From the NCBI GenBank assembly GCA_964525045.1, contig CAZGFD010000007.1, forward strand, positions 62,001-126,000: 64,000 nt of DNA, written 5' to 3'. Below, in pieces: positions 43,218-52,353 of this stretch (position 1 is its first letter; each line of letters starts with the position of its first letter). The translations under genes were made by a program, and so were the position numbers. The stretch is from G020348185 sp964525045 (lineage in GTDB: Bacteria; Nitrospirota; Nitrospiria; Nitrospirales; UBA8639). The notes under the pieces are model-generated. The model saw nothing but the letters and a program-made list of their open reading frames with translations. It was not told the origin of the DNA and did no database searches.

Positions 43218-45323
43218 ATGGATAACGATCGTCCTGGGTCGGAATTTGATTGCTCAAGACTAGGTATGTCCAAGATTCTTTCCAGCCTGTTCGGTCAATC
43301 TCCGGTAAGCCGTCGAATTTTTGCCATCACCGCCATATTTCTTTTCACCATTACCGGCATTCTCTATTTCACTGTCTCGACATTACAGAATCAAAAAATT
43401 GATGCCACAATCATCGACCTTGCGGGGCGACAGAGAATGCTCAACCAGCGGTATATGAATGAAATTCTTTTACTTTCCATCAGTGATCCGGCCAATATTT
43501 CATCTACCAGAGCACTCCTCCTCAATACCGTAGAGGCCTTGATGCACGGCGGGAGGGCTGTGGTGAATCAAGAGACAGGCCAGACCATCCTCCTTCCTCC
43601 GGCACCAACGAAGGAAATTTTGCAAACCCTAAAGAAACAACAATTACTCATCAATCAATTTGTTGAGAGGGCCGATAATTATCTGGAGAGGTCTCAATTG
43701 GGCGAAACCGGTGAGACGACTATTCCCCAGCTTCTGGATCTGAATCGACAGGTGCATCAAGCCGCGAATGAGGCCGTAAAACGCTTTGATGCCCATTCTT
43801 CATCCAAGATTGCGTCGATGATCAAATGGGAGGTGATCATTGGTCTGATCGTGGGACTTTTCGGCGTGGTATTGACCCGGCAAATCGGAAAAATCAATAG
43901 GGCGTTGGAAAAGGAAGTCGCGGAGCGCACCCATTCGGAGATTTCCCTGCGTGAAAGTGAGGAACGGTATTCACGAATCTTGGAAAATGCGATGGATGCC
44001 ATTCTCACGATCGACCACAACTATAAAATCATTTTGTTTAATCAGGCGGCCGAGAAAATGTTTGGACTTTCGATGGAACAAGCCATCGGCCGGCACTTCA
44101 ATGACTTTCTTACAGCCAAATCAATGCAAATTTTCAATAACAAGCTTGGCGAAATCCAAGTTGATGATCGCGGTCAAGCGTATATTGGCGAACAAGATGG
44201 TTGTAAGGGGCAACGGGAGAACGGGGATGAATTCCTTGTGGAAATTAGCTTTTCCAGGGTCACGATTGCCGGGCTGCCGCTTATGACGGTCATTCTTCGC
44301 GATATCAACGAGCGGTACCGGATGGAAGCCGAGCTGGCCAAAATGCAGCTTCAAAAAATGTATCTCCAAGATCAATTAAGGGTGGACCACCTCTTTGAGG
44401 AAATTGTCGGGGTCTCGCCTCAATTGAAGGACATTTTTCAACAGGTCAAAAAGGTTGCCAACACCGATGCCAGCGTTCTCATCACCGGGGAGACAGGAAC
44501 TGGAAAAGAACTTGTGGCCCGAGCCATTCATAATCTCAGTTCTCGAAAAAACCAGGTCCTGATCAAAGTGAATTGTGCCGGCTTACCGGAAGGTTTAGTC
44601 GAGAGTGAATTATTCGGGCACGAAAAAGGGGCCTTCACGGGGGCAACCATGAAAATGAAGGGGCGGTTTGAATTGGCTGACGGTGGCACGTTATTTCTGG
44701 ATGAGGTGGGCGAACTTCCTCTTCAGACTCAAAGCAAACTCCTTCGGGTGTTGCAGGAAAAGCAGTTTGAACGCCTTGGAGGAACCCAGACCCTGACGGT
44801 CGATGTGAGAATTATCGCGGCGACGAATCGCAACATGGAGGAAGCGGTCCGATTGGGAGCCTTCAGACCTGATCTTCAGTATCGATTAAATACGTTCCCC
44901 ATCCATATGCCTCCACTTCGCGACAGAAAAGAGGACATCCCTCTGCTCGCGAGGTATCTGATTGAAAAACTCAGCAAGCGAATGGGTAAGCCTATCGAAG
45001 GGGTGACACAAGCCGCGATGAATCAGCTCATCAACTATCATTGGCCTGGCAATGTCAGAGAACTCACCAATATTCTTGAGCGGGCCATGATACTTTGCGA
45101 TGCCGGCACCATTCGTCCCGAACATTTAGCACTCTCAGAGCCGACTGCGTCTTTTGAGGGAACATTTCCCACCTTCGAAGAAATGGAACGGTTACATATC
45201 CTGGAAGCCTTGAAACAGACCAATGGTCTGGTCGGAGGAAACCGGGGCGCTGCGGCTTTGCTCAATCTGAATCGAAGTACCCTCCTTTCTAAAATGCGCA
45301 AGCTGGGAATAAAAAACCCATGA
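43218..45323 (+). CDS. Membrane-bound PilJ-PAS sigma-54-dependent transcriptional activator
   Basis: A 701-residue one-component regulator. TM1 lies at ~33-55; a PilJ/NarX-type periplasmic domain follows (DLAGRQRMLNQRYMNE, ~residues 70-190); TM2 is at ~195-215; a PAS domain at ~250-380 (ILENAMDAILTIDHNYKIIL); then the AAA+ domain with Walker A GETGTGKE (~425), the sigma-54 loop GAFTGA (~488), Walker B TLFLDEVGEL and a C-terminal Fis-type helix-turn-helix (GGNRGAAALLNLNRSTLLSK). It therefore could sense a periplasmic ligand and activate sigma-54 promoters directly from the membrane. Its gene is isolated; targets are not identifiable here. Confidence 0.9.
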   Translation: MDNDRPGSEFDCSRLGMSKILSSLFGQSPVSRRIFAITAIFLFTITGILYFTVSTLQNQKIDATIIDLAGRQRMLNQRYMNEILLLSISDPANISSTRALLLNTVEALMHGGRAVVNQETGQTILLPPAPTKEILQTLKKQQLLINQFVERADNYLERSQLGETGETTIPQLLDLNRQVHQAANEAVKRFDAHSSSKIASMIKWEVIIGLIVGLFGVVLTRQIGKINRALEKEVAERTHSEISLRESEERYSRILENAMDAILTIDHNYKIILFNQAAEKMFGLSMEQAIGRHFNDFLTAKSMQIFNNKLGEIQVDDRGQAYIGEQDGCKGQRENGDEFLVEISFSRVTIAGLPLMTVILRDINERYRMEAELAKMQLQKMYLQDQLRVDHLFEEIVGVSPQLKDIFQQVKKVANTDASVLITGETGTGKELVARAIHNLSSRKNQVLIKVNCAGLPEGLVESELFGHEKGAFTGATMKMKGRFELADGGTLFLDEVGELPLQTQSKLLRVLQEKQFERLGGTQTLTVDVRIIAATNRNMEEAVRLGAFRPDLQYRLNTFPIHMPPLRDRKEDIPLLARYLIEKLSKRMGKPIEGVTQAAMNQLINYHWPGNVRELTNILERAMILCDAGTIRPEHLALSEPTASFEGTFPTFEEMERLHILEALKQTNGLVGGNRGAAALLNLNRSTLLSKMRKLGIKNP

Positions 45324-45735
45324 GATTTCCATCCCCCAGTCGATGATATTTCACCACTAAGACGAAATATCACCAATCCGGTTTCTTCCCCCTAGCGAAT
45401 AGCTCCTTCCAGTTTTAAAAAATCATAAATAAAACATTAAGTTAGGAAATTTCTTGCTCAGTGATGAGCATGGCTAGAATATTGCAATTTAATTCAGTGG
45501 GCGCATGGATGAAGAAACCATGGACGAACAACTCCAGACTCAGTCCCGACCTCATTCAGGATGAGGAATGTTTTTGAGCCGGAAGGATTTTCAATCATCA
45601 TAGTCGAGGGCGACATTATAGAGTCATCTGGTCTTTCTCCGCATATTATTGCTTAAGGGGCAAGATGAACGAACGGGTTCCCCTATTCGGTACTTATCAA
45701 GTGATCTGACGGTAATAAACTTCGAGAGGTATGTT
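45324..45735. other. Intergenic region, no gene seen
   Basis: About 410 bp between the sigma-54 activator and cupredoxin genes. A 6-bp stem (CCTCAT / ATGAGG, 45550-45566) followed by a short T-run at 45570-45575 could be a weak terminator. The frame upstream of the cupredoxin ATG is open to 45649 but lacks export features. Confidence 0.4.
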
Positions 45736-46113
45736 ATGAGGCGTTGGACTTTTGTATTGTTTTTCCTATTAGTGGTGTACGCAATACCCATCAATGAGGC
45801 ATATCCGGATACGGTGGTTATTACGATGGAATACTGGTCACCGTATTACCTGCCCTCCAGGGCCGTGACGCCTTTTGGGGATGTCCTTCATGTGATCAAC
45901 AAAACCTCTTCCCCTCATACTATTCGCCATGACCAATGCTTGGGTACTCGTCAATGCCTGTTCGATACGGGGATTGTTCGACCCGCCGATACGGTGTCGC
46001 TGCCCCCCCTTCCCCCAGGTGAATATCCCTATCATTGTGAACTTCATCCCATTATGCGGGGAAAGATCATCGTCAGGATGCCGGAGGAAACTTGGGGGAA
46101 GACGGAGAATTAA
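45736..46113 (+). CDS. Exported cupredoxin (plastocyanin-like copper protein)
   Basis: A 125-residue protein with a cleavable signal (WTFVLFFLLVVYAIPINEAY). The copper-site residues are visible: a His in SSPHTIRHD and the Cys-His-Met-like loop YHCELHPIMRG at the C-terminus, giving His, Cys, His and Met as in type-1 blue-copper proteins. The likely role is periplasmic electron transfer. I took the ATG at 45736, with GAGAGG upstream. It lies 142 bp ahead of the receiver gene on the same strand, possibly one transcript. Confidence 0.85.
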   Translation: MRRWTFVLFFLLVVYAIPINEAYPDTVVITMEYWSPYYLPSRAVTPFGDVLHVINKTSSPHTIRHDQCLGTRQCLFDTGIVRPADTVSLPPLPPGEYPYHCELHPIMRGKIIVRMPEETWGKTEN

Positions 46114-46255
46114 GCAAGAGAGTTCATCTTTCAGAGGGGGGATTTTCGTAATCAGGTGATGTTCCATGGAACCCGTTGGGCGCTTTACCTCAAAAAACAC
46201 ACCGGGGAAAACCAGAGATCAGTGACAGAGGAAGGATGGGAGCTGGGAAGACTTA

Positions 46256-46615
46256 ATGTCCAAAAAGATTTTGGTTCTCGAAGAAAACGATGACGGCGTG
46301 ACGATTTTGCGAGATAGGCTTGAACTTTGGGGATATCAGGTGACGGTCGCTCAAAATGAGGAAGACGCTTTAAATAAACTGAAAACGAATTCGGTGGGGG
46401 GAATCATTTTTGAATTGAATATCCGAGGTTCGGAGGGCCTTGCGGCCCTTTCGGATTTTCATCAACGTTATTCAAATATTCCCATTCTGGCGATGTCAGA
46501 AGAAACCCGAAGGATGGCTCTCATTGAGGCAATTAAGCGAGGTGCCAGTGACTACATCATAAAACCTCTCAACTTCGATTTATTGAGAGTGAAATGCCAG
46601 CGGCTTTTTGAATAG
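46256..46615 (+). CDS. Stand-alone receiver-domain protein with Glu at the phosphoacceptor site
   Basis: A 119-residue single-domain response regulator. The acidic pair is present (ILVLEENDDG), as is the Lys of IIKPL (~residue 103), but the position of the phosphorylated Asp (normally LLDxxMPxxDG) reads IIFELNIRGSEG: Glu instead of Asp. Glu here can mimic phosphorylation, so the protein may be constitutively active or act independently of phosphotransfer. The kinase at 46815-47924 is convergent with it. Whether the two interact is unknown. Confidence 0.88.
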   Translation: MSKKILVLEENDDGVTILRDRLELWGYQVTVAQNEEDALNKLKTNSVGGIIFELNIRGSEGLAALSDFHQRYSNIPILAMSEETRRMALIEAIKRGASDYIIKPLNFDLLRVKCQRLFE

Positions 46616-46667
46616 GCATTCCAAATATTGCAGTCGAGTTTAACTTTTAAATGAAAAAAGATAGCCT

Positions 46668-46734
46668 GCTCCCTTTCATCCCCTCCTTTGTCTCTGGTAG
46701 AGCCTTGAAGCAATCAAAGGAGGACGGGGGGAGC
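46668..46734. terminator. Long inverted repeat between convergent genes, probable bidirectional terminator
   Basis: Left arm 46668-46690 and right arm 46715-46734 pair over about 18 bp (GCTCCC...CCTCCTTTG against CAAAGGAGG...GGGGAGC) around a 24-nt loop. It lies between the ends of the receiver gene (plus) and the PAS kinase gene (minus), which is where a shared terminator belongs. Confidence 0.6.
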
Positions 46735-46814
46735 GTCTTCGCGAGATGAAACACCGGGAAGGAATTCCTGAACAAAAAATACTTATATCGGCTATTCATG
46801 ATCAAACAAGAAAA

Positions 46815-47924
46815 CTATTCCGGGGGCAATATAAAAAAGAAGGTACTTCCCTTCCCAAGCGTGCTCTCAACTCCCACTTCTCCATTGTGGAGGTGGACCA
46901 ATTTCTTCACAATGGCCAAACCTAGGCCCGTAGATTTTTCTCCTGCCGTGGGTTTGGCGCTTAAGGTTTGAAACTCTTTAAATAATAATTCCTGGTCTTC
47001 TTTGGAAAGCCCCGGCCCCTCATCACAAACCGACAAACGGATTCCATTCTCTACTTTGTCGGTGGCGATAACGATTTTTGTATCGGGAGGGGAGAACTTG
47101 ATGGCATTGCCGATAAAATTCCCCATCACCTGGATGATGGCGCTTTGATCAAAAGATACGGGAGGGATGTCGCTGAGGTTCATCTGGAGGGTGATATTTT
47201 TTTTCTGCGCCACGAGTTGATTAAATTCGACCTGTTGACGGACGGTCTGGTTCAAATCCTGGGCTTGTTTATGGATGTCGATCTTGCCACTCTCAATTTT
47301 GGAAATGTCCAGCAGGTTTTCTAACAACGCTTTCATGAACGTGCTGGCATGATAAATTCTTCCCAGCATCTCCTTCTGTTTGGGGTTCACATCCCCTACC
47401 GTCCCATCTTCCAAGAGTTCACTGAACGAGCGAATTGTGAACAACGGATTCCTCAAATCGTGCGAGGCGATGCCCAGGAACTTGTTTTTAGTCTCGTTTA
47501 ATTCCGCCAACTCGGTATTTTTTTTCCTGATGACTTCCTCCGCTTCTTTCATATCGGTCAAATCTCTTTCAATGGCCGCAAAATGGGTAACCTCCCCCTT
47601 GCTATCCTTTAAAGGAATAATATTGAGGTCCAACCAATACTTTTTCCCGGACTTGGAATAATTGATGATGGTGGTTCTGACCGGTTTTTTTCTTTCCAGG
47701 GCCGCCCGAATCTCGGCCCGGGTTTCAGGATGGGACTCCGGCCCCTGCAAAATTCTTGGTGTTATGCCAATGACCTCATCGGGCGTATAGCCGGTCAAGT
47801 CGGTAAATGCCTTATTGACATACACAATTTTTGGTCCGGGTTCATCCAGCGGATGGGCTTCCGTCACAATAACGATATCGTTGGCAAACTTGACGACGTC
47901 CTCAAGTGTAAATTCTTTTTTCAT
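46815..47924 (-). CDS. LOV-like PAS sensor histidine kinase
   Basis: A 369-residue soluble kinase. Residues ~10-125 are a PAS domain of the LOV type (YVNKAFTDLTGYTPDEVIG, then TPRILQGPESH, then NYSKSGKKYWLDLNIIPL), but the photoactive Cys of the NCRFLQ motif is missing (the equivalent stretch is TPRILQ). A coiled linker leads to a HisKA domain (FLGIASHDLRNPLFTIRSF, ~residue 155) and an ATPase domain with N (NFIGNAIKFS), G1 (DEGPGL) and G2 (GLGLAIV) boxes. No partner regulator is adjacent on the same strand. It may respond to redox or ligand instead of blue light. Confidence 0.88.
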   Translation of the reverse strand: MKKEFTLEDVVKFANDIVIVTEAHPLDEPGPKIVYVNKAFTDLTGYTPDEVIGITPRILQGPESHPETRAEIRAALERKKPVRTTIINYSKSGKKYWLDLNIIPLKDSKGEVTHFAAIERDLTDMKEAEEVIRKKNTELAELNETKNKFLGIASHDLRNPLFTIRSFSELLEDGTVGDVNPKQKEMLGRIYHASTFMKALLENLLDISKIESGKIDIHKQAQDLNQTVRQQVEFNQLVAQKKNITLQMNLSDIPPVSFDQSAIIQVMGNFIGNAIKFSPPDTKIVIATDKVENGIRLSVCDEGPGLSKEDQELLFKEFQTLSAKPTAGEKSTGLGLAIVKKLVHLHNGEVGVESTLGKGSTFFFILPPE

Positions 47925-48285
47925 AAGCCAGCCTGACTATTGTAGTTTACAATTGAATCTTTGCATTTACCGTCATGGTCGAACATTCTGACTCCCTATA
48001 GACGGAATTGAAAATACCTCTGTATTCTAAATGAAAGGATGGGAAAATAAAACGCTCAATTGGGACTTTCGGAATAGTTCCGACGAGGTTGAGGAATGCC
48101 CATCGCTTGAGCGGACGGGTGCTCGGTGATGGTGAGCAGTCGTAAGAAGAAAGTTCCGACGCTGAGCATGGTGCTGGAAATAGCTAGAAAAGCGCTAAGT
48201 CTAACCGCTCGGGGGTAGTGCAACTTCGTCCGGTTAAGCCATCAGAAGTCCAGGTCCCACCTTGGGTTCCGTATCTTTATTGGAC
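47925..48285. other. Intergenic region with unexplained GC-rich stretch
   Basis: Between the PAS kinase start and the CbiX-like gene end, both minus strand. It must hold the kinase promoter. 48020-48240 is more GC-rich than usual for spacers here and contains short self-complementary pieces and two tiny plus-strand frames (~30 codons each) without good ribosome-binding sites. I cannot assign a function. Confidence 0.35.
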
Positions 48286-48795
48286 TCATTGAAACTTTTG
48301 AATGTGGTCGAACAACATTCTGGCGACTTGGCTAAGGTCAAAGGGCCAGGCGTAATTGAGGGTCACATTGGGATGTCGGGCCTGCAGTTCCTGCAATTCT
48401 TCTGGAATTTCAAATTCCGAATGAGAGCCCCCTGGTGTAAACATGGTTGAGACAATGGTAATTTTTGTGGCTCCCTTGCCAATGAGACCTTCAATCGCTT
48501 CCGACAATGTCGGGCCGCAAAACTCATTATAGGCCAGAGCAAACTGTGCCCCATTCAAAAGAGTTTTGACATGTGTAGCTAAGGATTCCAATCCAGCTTG
48601 ATAGGGATCCGTTTTTGCCGTTCGAGGCCAAGTTCGGATTTTCGTGTCCAGTTCCAATTCTTCCTTAGACATCGGACTGCCAGAAGCTCGCCGTTGGGCT
48701 TCCAATCGTTTAAGTTTTGACACAAGTTCCTGGGGATAATCTTTCGGGATTCCACCGTGCCCGACGAGAATGATGCCAGTTTGTGTATTATTCAT
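48286..48795 (-). CDS. CbiX/SirB-like chelatase-family protein
   Basis: A 169-residue single-domain protein of the CbiX family (start TGIILVGHGGIPKDYPQEL). CbiX and SirB insert metal into sirohydrochlorin for cobalamin, siroheme or F430 synthesis. The usual catalytic His pair is partly visible: the N-terminal HG motif is intact and a SHSEFEIPEEL block could supply the second, although the alignment is not certain. It is coupled to the MerR-B12 gene by an ATGA overlap. The pairing of a cobalt-chelatase-like gene with a cobalamin sensor is suggestive of a link to B12 supply, but activity is unproven. Confidence 0.75.
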   Translation of the reverse strand: MNNTQTGIILVGHGGIPKDYPQELVSKLKRLEAQRRASGSPMSKEELELDTKIRTWPRTAKTDPYQAGLESLATHVKTLLNGAQFALAYNEFCGPTLSEAIEGLIGKGATKITIVSTMFTPGGSHSEFEIPEELQELQARHPNVTLNYAWPFDLSQVARMLFDHIQKFQ

Positions 48796-49763
48796 ATCAT
48801 GGTCTCCTTTGTACTTAGCGATGGAACTCGGAAAAGGGTCTTGGGGTGGTCCGAGGTTTGGGGTTTAAGTTTCTTTATGTGTTTGAATTCCTGAAGATAT
48901 GTAATCCCGGCCTGGTCCATGTCATTTTTAAGCTCCGATACGCCCTGCCCCCCCACGATGACTGGACAAAGCGGCAACAGCCTTATTCTTATCTGTTTCA
49001 AAATTTTTGTAAACTCGACCTTGCTGGGTTGTCTCACCATGGAAATGATTATGAGCTGGGCCAAGCGACGTTTACAGGCTATTCGAATCATATCAATTCC
49101 TGAATCCGTGCCCAAATAGATAGGCTGCCACCCATTGCCGCGAAGAATCAACGTGGCGGCCATGGCCCCAATTTCATGAAAGTCTTGGGGGGCACAGGCG
49201 ACAATGACCCTTGGCCCTTGAGTGATACTTCGCTTGGGGAGCGATTCGGCCAGATGTCGGCGAATAGCGTGAGACACCATATGTTCTCCTGTGATGGAGA
49301 TTTGACCGCTGTGCCACAATTCACCGATGATCTTCAGGACCGGGAAAAAGACCTGTAGCATGGCCCGCTCCAAGCCCAAATGTTCCACGAAGCTTTTAAT
49401 GATGCTCTCGGTGACACTTTTTTCCTGCCTTCGAGCGGCTTGCACGAGATTCACGGCCTTATCATGATAGGTCGCAGGTATTCCGATAACCTCCACGGGT
49501 CCTTCTTTCATTTCACGGCGCAGTTGGGGTGACCCAGATTTCACCAGTTGGCCGATCGTTTTACCGGATTCCATCTGAGAATGGAGGTACATAAGGAATT
49601 GAATATCGTCTTCAAAATACAAACGGTAGCCATTTTCACTTCGAACAGGAGTGAGAAGCTGATACCGTTCTTCCCACTTCCTGATCGTATGGGCACTCAA
49701 TCCGGTAAATGTTGCCACGGACTTAATTCGGTACCCTTTTGAGGCATCAAAATCGTCAAACAT
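48792..49763 (-). CDS. CarH/LitR-type MerR regulator with adenosylcobalamin light-sensing domain (first copy)
   Basis: A 323-residue regulator. Residues ~10-80 are a MerR winged helix (YRIKSVATFTGLSAHTIRKW, then NGYRLYFEDDIQFLMYL). The B12 helical bundle carries W-x9-EH (WHSGQISITGEH, ~residue 145), the cap motif specific to light-sensing CarH. The Rossmann part has QDFHEIG (DxHxxG lower-ligand motif, ~190) and VGGQGVSEL. In CarH, dark AdoCbl-bound tetramers repress and light breaks them. It overlaps the DUF523 gene by 8 bp and the CbiX-like gene by 4 bp, in a photolyase operon. Light control is inferred from motifs. Confidence 0.9.
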   Translation of the reverse strand: MFDDFDASKGYRIKSVATFTGLSAHTIRKWEERYQLLTPVRSENGYRLYFEDDIQFLMYLHSQMESGKTIGQLVKSGSPQLRREMKEGPVEVIGIPATYHDKAVNLVQAARRQEKSVTESIIKSFVEHLGLERAMLQVFFPVLKIIGELWHSGQISITGEHMVSHAIRRHLAESLPKRSITQGPRVIVACAPQDFHEIGAMAATLILRGNGWQPIYLGTDSGIDMIRIACKRRLAQLIIISMVRQPSKVEFTKILKQIRIRLLPLCPVIVGGQGVSELKNDMDQAGITYLQEFKHIKKLKPQTSDHPKTLFRVPSLSTKETMI

Positions 49764-50784
49764 GGTTTTTTAAAATCAGTTCTTTGGGGTGCGGTTGTAA
49801 GTAAAGCTGGTCGGCCAAGTACCCAATTTCGTGTTCACGCACATAATGGTTAATCAGGGTTAGTGGAGCGATTAAAGGTGAAAGTCCCTGATGATAGTCG
49901 GAAATCAGTTCCTGTAACTCCTGCCGTTGGCTGCGGCTGATTTGTTTTTTGAAATGGCCAACGAGATGTTGAAGCACATTGACATGTTTTCGTACAGTCG
50001 TTTTGACTTTAAGGGCTTCCATAAATTGTTCACCATAGGCCATGGCTAATTGATGAGGGGTATAGTGTTTGGAGGAGGCAACAATTTGCCCGAGTTCATG
50101 ATAGTGAGGCCGACTATGCGCCATGAGGAAATATTTGTGTTGAGTGTGAAAAGCCACGATGGCCCGCCGTGTCAGTCCACCCACCAGGAGATTTTGCCAT
50201 CGATGATAAGCAAATATTCGTTCAATAAAATTTTCTCTGATTCCCGGATCGTTCAAACGGCCTTCATCCTCGACCGGAATCAGCGGAAACGATGTCTGAA
50301 AGGCTTGAGCAAATATTCCGCTTCCCTTCCGGGTAGGTGATGAGGAGTGCTGATAGACACGAACCTGCTTTATCCCACAACTTGGTGAATCTTTTTTGAA
50401 AATATAGCCGTCTAACGCCATGGAACTCAGTTCCTGAATCCTCCGTTGAGAGAATGTCTCCAGGGTGGTGGTCAGGTCCTTTTGAGTCTTTATGGTCAGA
50501 AGCCGGGGGGCTTCCGGTGTTCCCACTAATCGCATGGACTCTCTGGGAGTTCCCAAACCGGCCTCCACTTCTGGACAAACAGGAACCCATTCCACAAACT
50601 GGCCGAGCATATCGGTCAGAAAGCGGTCCCGTTTGTGTCCCCCATCAAATCGCACCTGTTCTCCGAGCAAACATTGGCTAATGCCCAGACGGGGTGACGT
50701 TCTCCGATTCGGGGCCGCCGGCTGATGGTCTTTGCCGGACTTGCTTAGGGTTTCAGTCGGATCGATGGAATCTGACGGGCTCAT
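49756..50784 (-). CDS. DUF523-DUF1722 fusion protein (YbgA-like)
   Basis: A 342-residue two-domain protein. The N-terminal DUF523 has SPRLGISQCLLGEQVRFDGG and CPEVEAGLGTPRE; the C-terminal DUF1722/YbgA part ends with HEIGYLADQLYLQPHPKEL. This fusion sits beside phr and merR genes in many bacteria, where it belongs to the light-inducible set. Its activity is not established. I place the start at the ATG at 50784, 71 bp after the photolyase stop; the frame is open to 51000 but that part overlaps the photolyase gene in another frame. Confidence 0.87.
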   Translation of the reverse strand: MSPSDSIDPTETLSKSGKDHQPAAPNRRTSPRLGISQCLLGEQVRFDGGHKRDRFLTDMLGQFVEWVPVCPEVEAGLGTPRESMRLVGTPEAPRLLTIKTQKDLTTTLETFSQRRIQELSSMALDGYIFKKDSPSCGIKQVRVYQHSSSPTRKGSGIFAQAFQTSFPLIPVEDEGRLNDPGIRENFIERIFAYHRWQNLLVGGLTRRAIVAFHTQHKYFLMAHSRPHYHELGQIVASSKHYTPHQLAMAYGEQFMEALKVKTTVRKHVNVLQHLVGHFKKQISRSQRQELQELISDYHQGLSPLIAPLTLINHYVREHEIGYLADQLYLQPHPKELILKNHV

Positions 50785-50855
50785 GATGCGTCTGGTTTGT
50801 TCTTCAATGGTTTCAATAAGTGAGATCCGGGGCCGGATCCCGAATTCGGTTATTT

Positions 50856-52304
50856 TTACGTCTTTAACCCGGCGAACATTTTCAATGCCTGCTCGCGGGC
50901 TTCCCGATGATCGACAATGGGAAACGGATACATTTTTCCTAAGGCCAACCCACTCTCCTTTAACAAGTGGGGAGGGGCCTCCCAGGGTTTGTGGATCCAA
51001 GGATACGGGAGGCCGGCCAGCTCAGGTACCCAGTGGCGGACGTACTCACCGCTCGGATCAAATTTTAAACCCTGGGTCACCGGGTTAAAAATTCGAAAAT
51101 AGGGAGCGGCATCTGCTCCACAACCGGCCACCCACTGCCATCCCATCGTATTATTGGCTAGGTCAGCGTCTACCAGTGTATCCCAAAACCATTCTGCCCC
51201 ACGTTTCCAGGAAATTTGAAGATGTTTGGTCAAGAACGAGGCCACGATCATTCGAACGCGATTATGCATCCATCCGGTCACCCATAATTCGCGCATCCCC
51301 GCATCGACGATTGGGTATCCTGTTTTACCTTTTTGCCAGGCCTTGAGGTGAATCTCATTGGTTTTCCAGGGAAATCTTTCAAATTTGGAACGTAGGGGTT
51401 GGATGGTGGTATGCGGAAAATGGTGCAGCACATGGTTAGCGAATTCTCTCCACCCGAGCTGACGCAAAAATGCTTGCCCGTTTCGAAAAAAGGATTTTTC
51501 TTTCTTCGAATTCATCCTGTCTGTGACGATATGCCAGATAAGCCGAGGGCTAATTTCCCCGAAATGCAAATGCGGCGAAAGACGGGAGCTTCCGCGGAGA
51601 TCCGGCCGATCCCGATCGGTCTCGTAATGTCCTATCCCATTTTTCAGGAACTGGGAAAACTGTCGGCTTGCCCCGGCCTCGCCGGGTTTCCATGTATCAC
51701 GCAATCCTGATGCCCAATCAATTTTTGGTTCCAATTCCAATCTCTGAATGGAGATGGAGTTTGAAATGTTGACAGGCTCGGGTAGGCGGGTTGGAGATGG
51801 GAACGGCTTATTGGGTTTTGCCTCAGTGAGGCAATGTTTCCAGAAAGGCGTAAATACTTGATAGGATTTGCCGGATTTATTGATCAAGGTGTCCGGATCA
51901 AAAAGCCATGAGCCATTAAAGGTTTGCACAGAGACGTTGAGTTGCTCAAGGCGCTTGATGATTTTTTGTTCTTTGACTCGAAAGGATGGTTCATAATCCC
52001 GGTTCCAGAACACCGAGGTTGCACCAATTTGGCGAATGATGGTTTCAAGGGTATTAAGATAATTCCCACGGCAAATGGTCAAGCGGCTCCCGAGTCTTGT
52101 TAATGCCTTGTCCAGGCTGACAAGGGATTGATGTAACCACCATTTACTGGCGGAGCCCATCGCCCATTCTTCGGACGGATCAGAGTCCCAAATGTATAAA
52201 GGTGCCATGTGACCCCCAAGATCCCTCGCAGCCATAAGAGCGGGATTATCTTCCAAGCGTAGATCTTTTCTGAACCAGACGATGGCAATGTGAGAATATT
52301 TCAC
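50856..52304 (-). CDS. phr: Class I CPD deoxyribodipyrimidine photolyase
   Basis: A 482-residue, full-length photolyase. The N-terminal antenna-binding domain begins AIVWFRKDLRLEDNPAL. The FAD domain has SSRLSPHLHFGEISPR (~residue 238), GYPIVDAGMRELWVTGWMHN (~335), WFWDTLVDADLANNTMGWQW (~375) and GCGADAAPYFRIFNPV (~395). The Trp chain and the Asn/Glu residues of CPD photolyase are present. It repairs UV-induced cyclobutane dimers with blue light. It starts 49 bp after the PDZ gene and is followed by DUF523 and the CarH-type regulator, the classic light-inducible grouping. Confidence 0.94.
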   Translation of the reverse strand: MKYSHIAIVWFRKDLRLEDNPALMAARDLGGHMAPLYIWDSDPSEEWAMGSASKWWLHQSLVSLDKALTRLGSRLTICRGNYLNTLETIIRQIGATSVFWNRDYEPSFRVKEQKIIKRLEQLNVSVQTFNGSWLFDPDTLINKSGKSYQVFTPFWKHCLTEAKPNKPFPSPTRLPEPVNISNSISIQRLELEPKIDWASGLRDTWKPGEAGASRQFSQFLKNGIGHYETDRDRPDLRGSSRLSPHLHFGEISPRLIWHIVTDRMNSKKEKSFFRNGQAFLRQLGWREFANHVLHHFPHTTIQPLRSKFERFPWKTNEIHLKAWQKGKTGYPIVDAGMRELWVTGWMHNRVRMIVASFLTKHLQISWKRGAEWFWDTLVDADLANNTMGWQWVAGCGADAAPYFRIFNPVTQGLKFDPSGEYVRHWVPELAGLPYPWIHKPWEAPPHLLKESGLALGKMYPFPIVDHREAREQALKMFAGLKT

Positions 52305-52353
52305 GAAGGCTAATACCTTACTATGTGAAATGGATATTCCAATCTGAGAATAA

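Noticed and set aside
47990..48240. Known structured RNA such as RNase P, tmRNA or 6S
   Set aside because: GC-rich with small stems, but none of the diagnostic conserved sequences of those RNAs is present on either strand.
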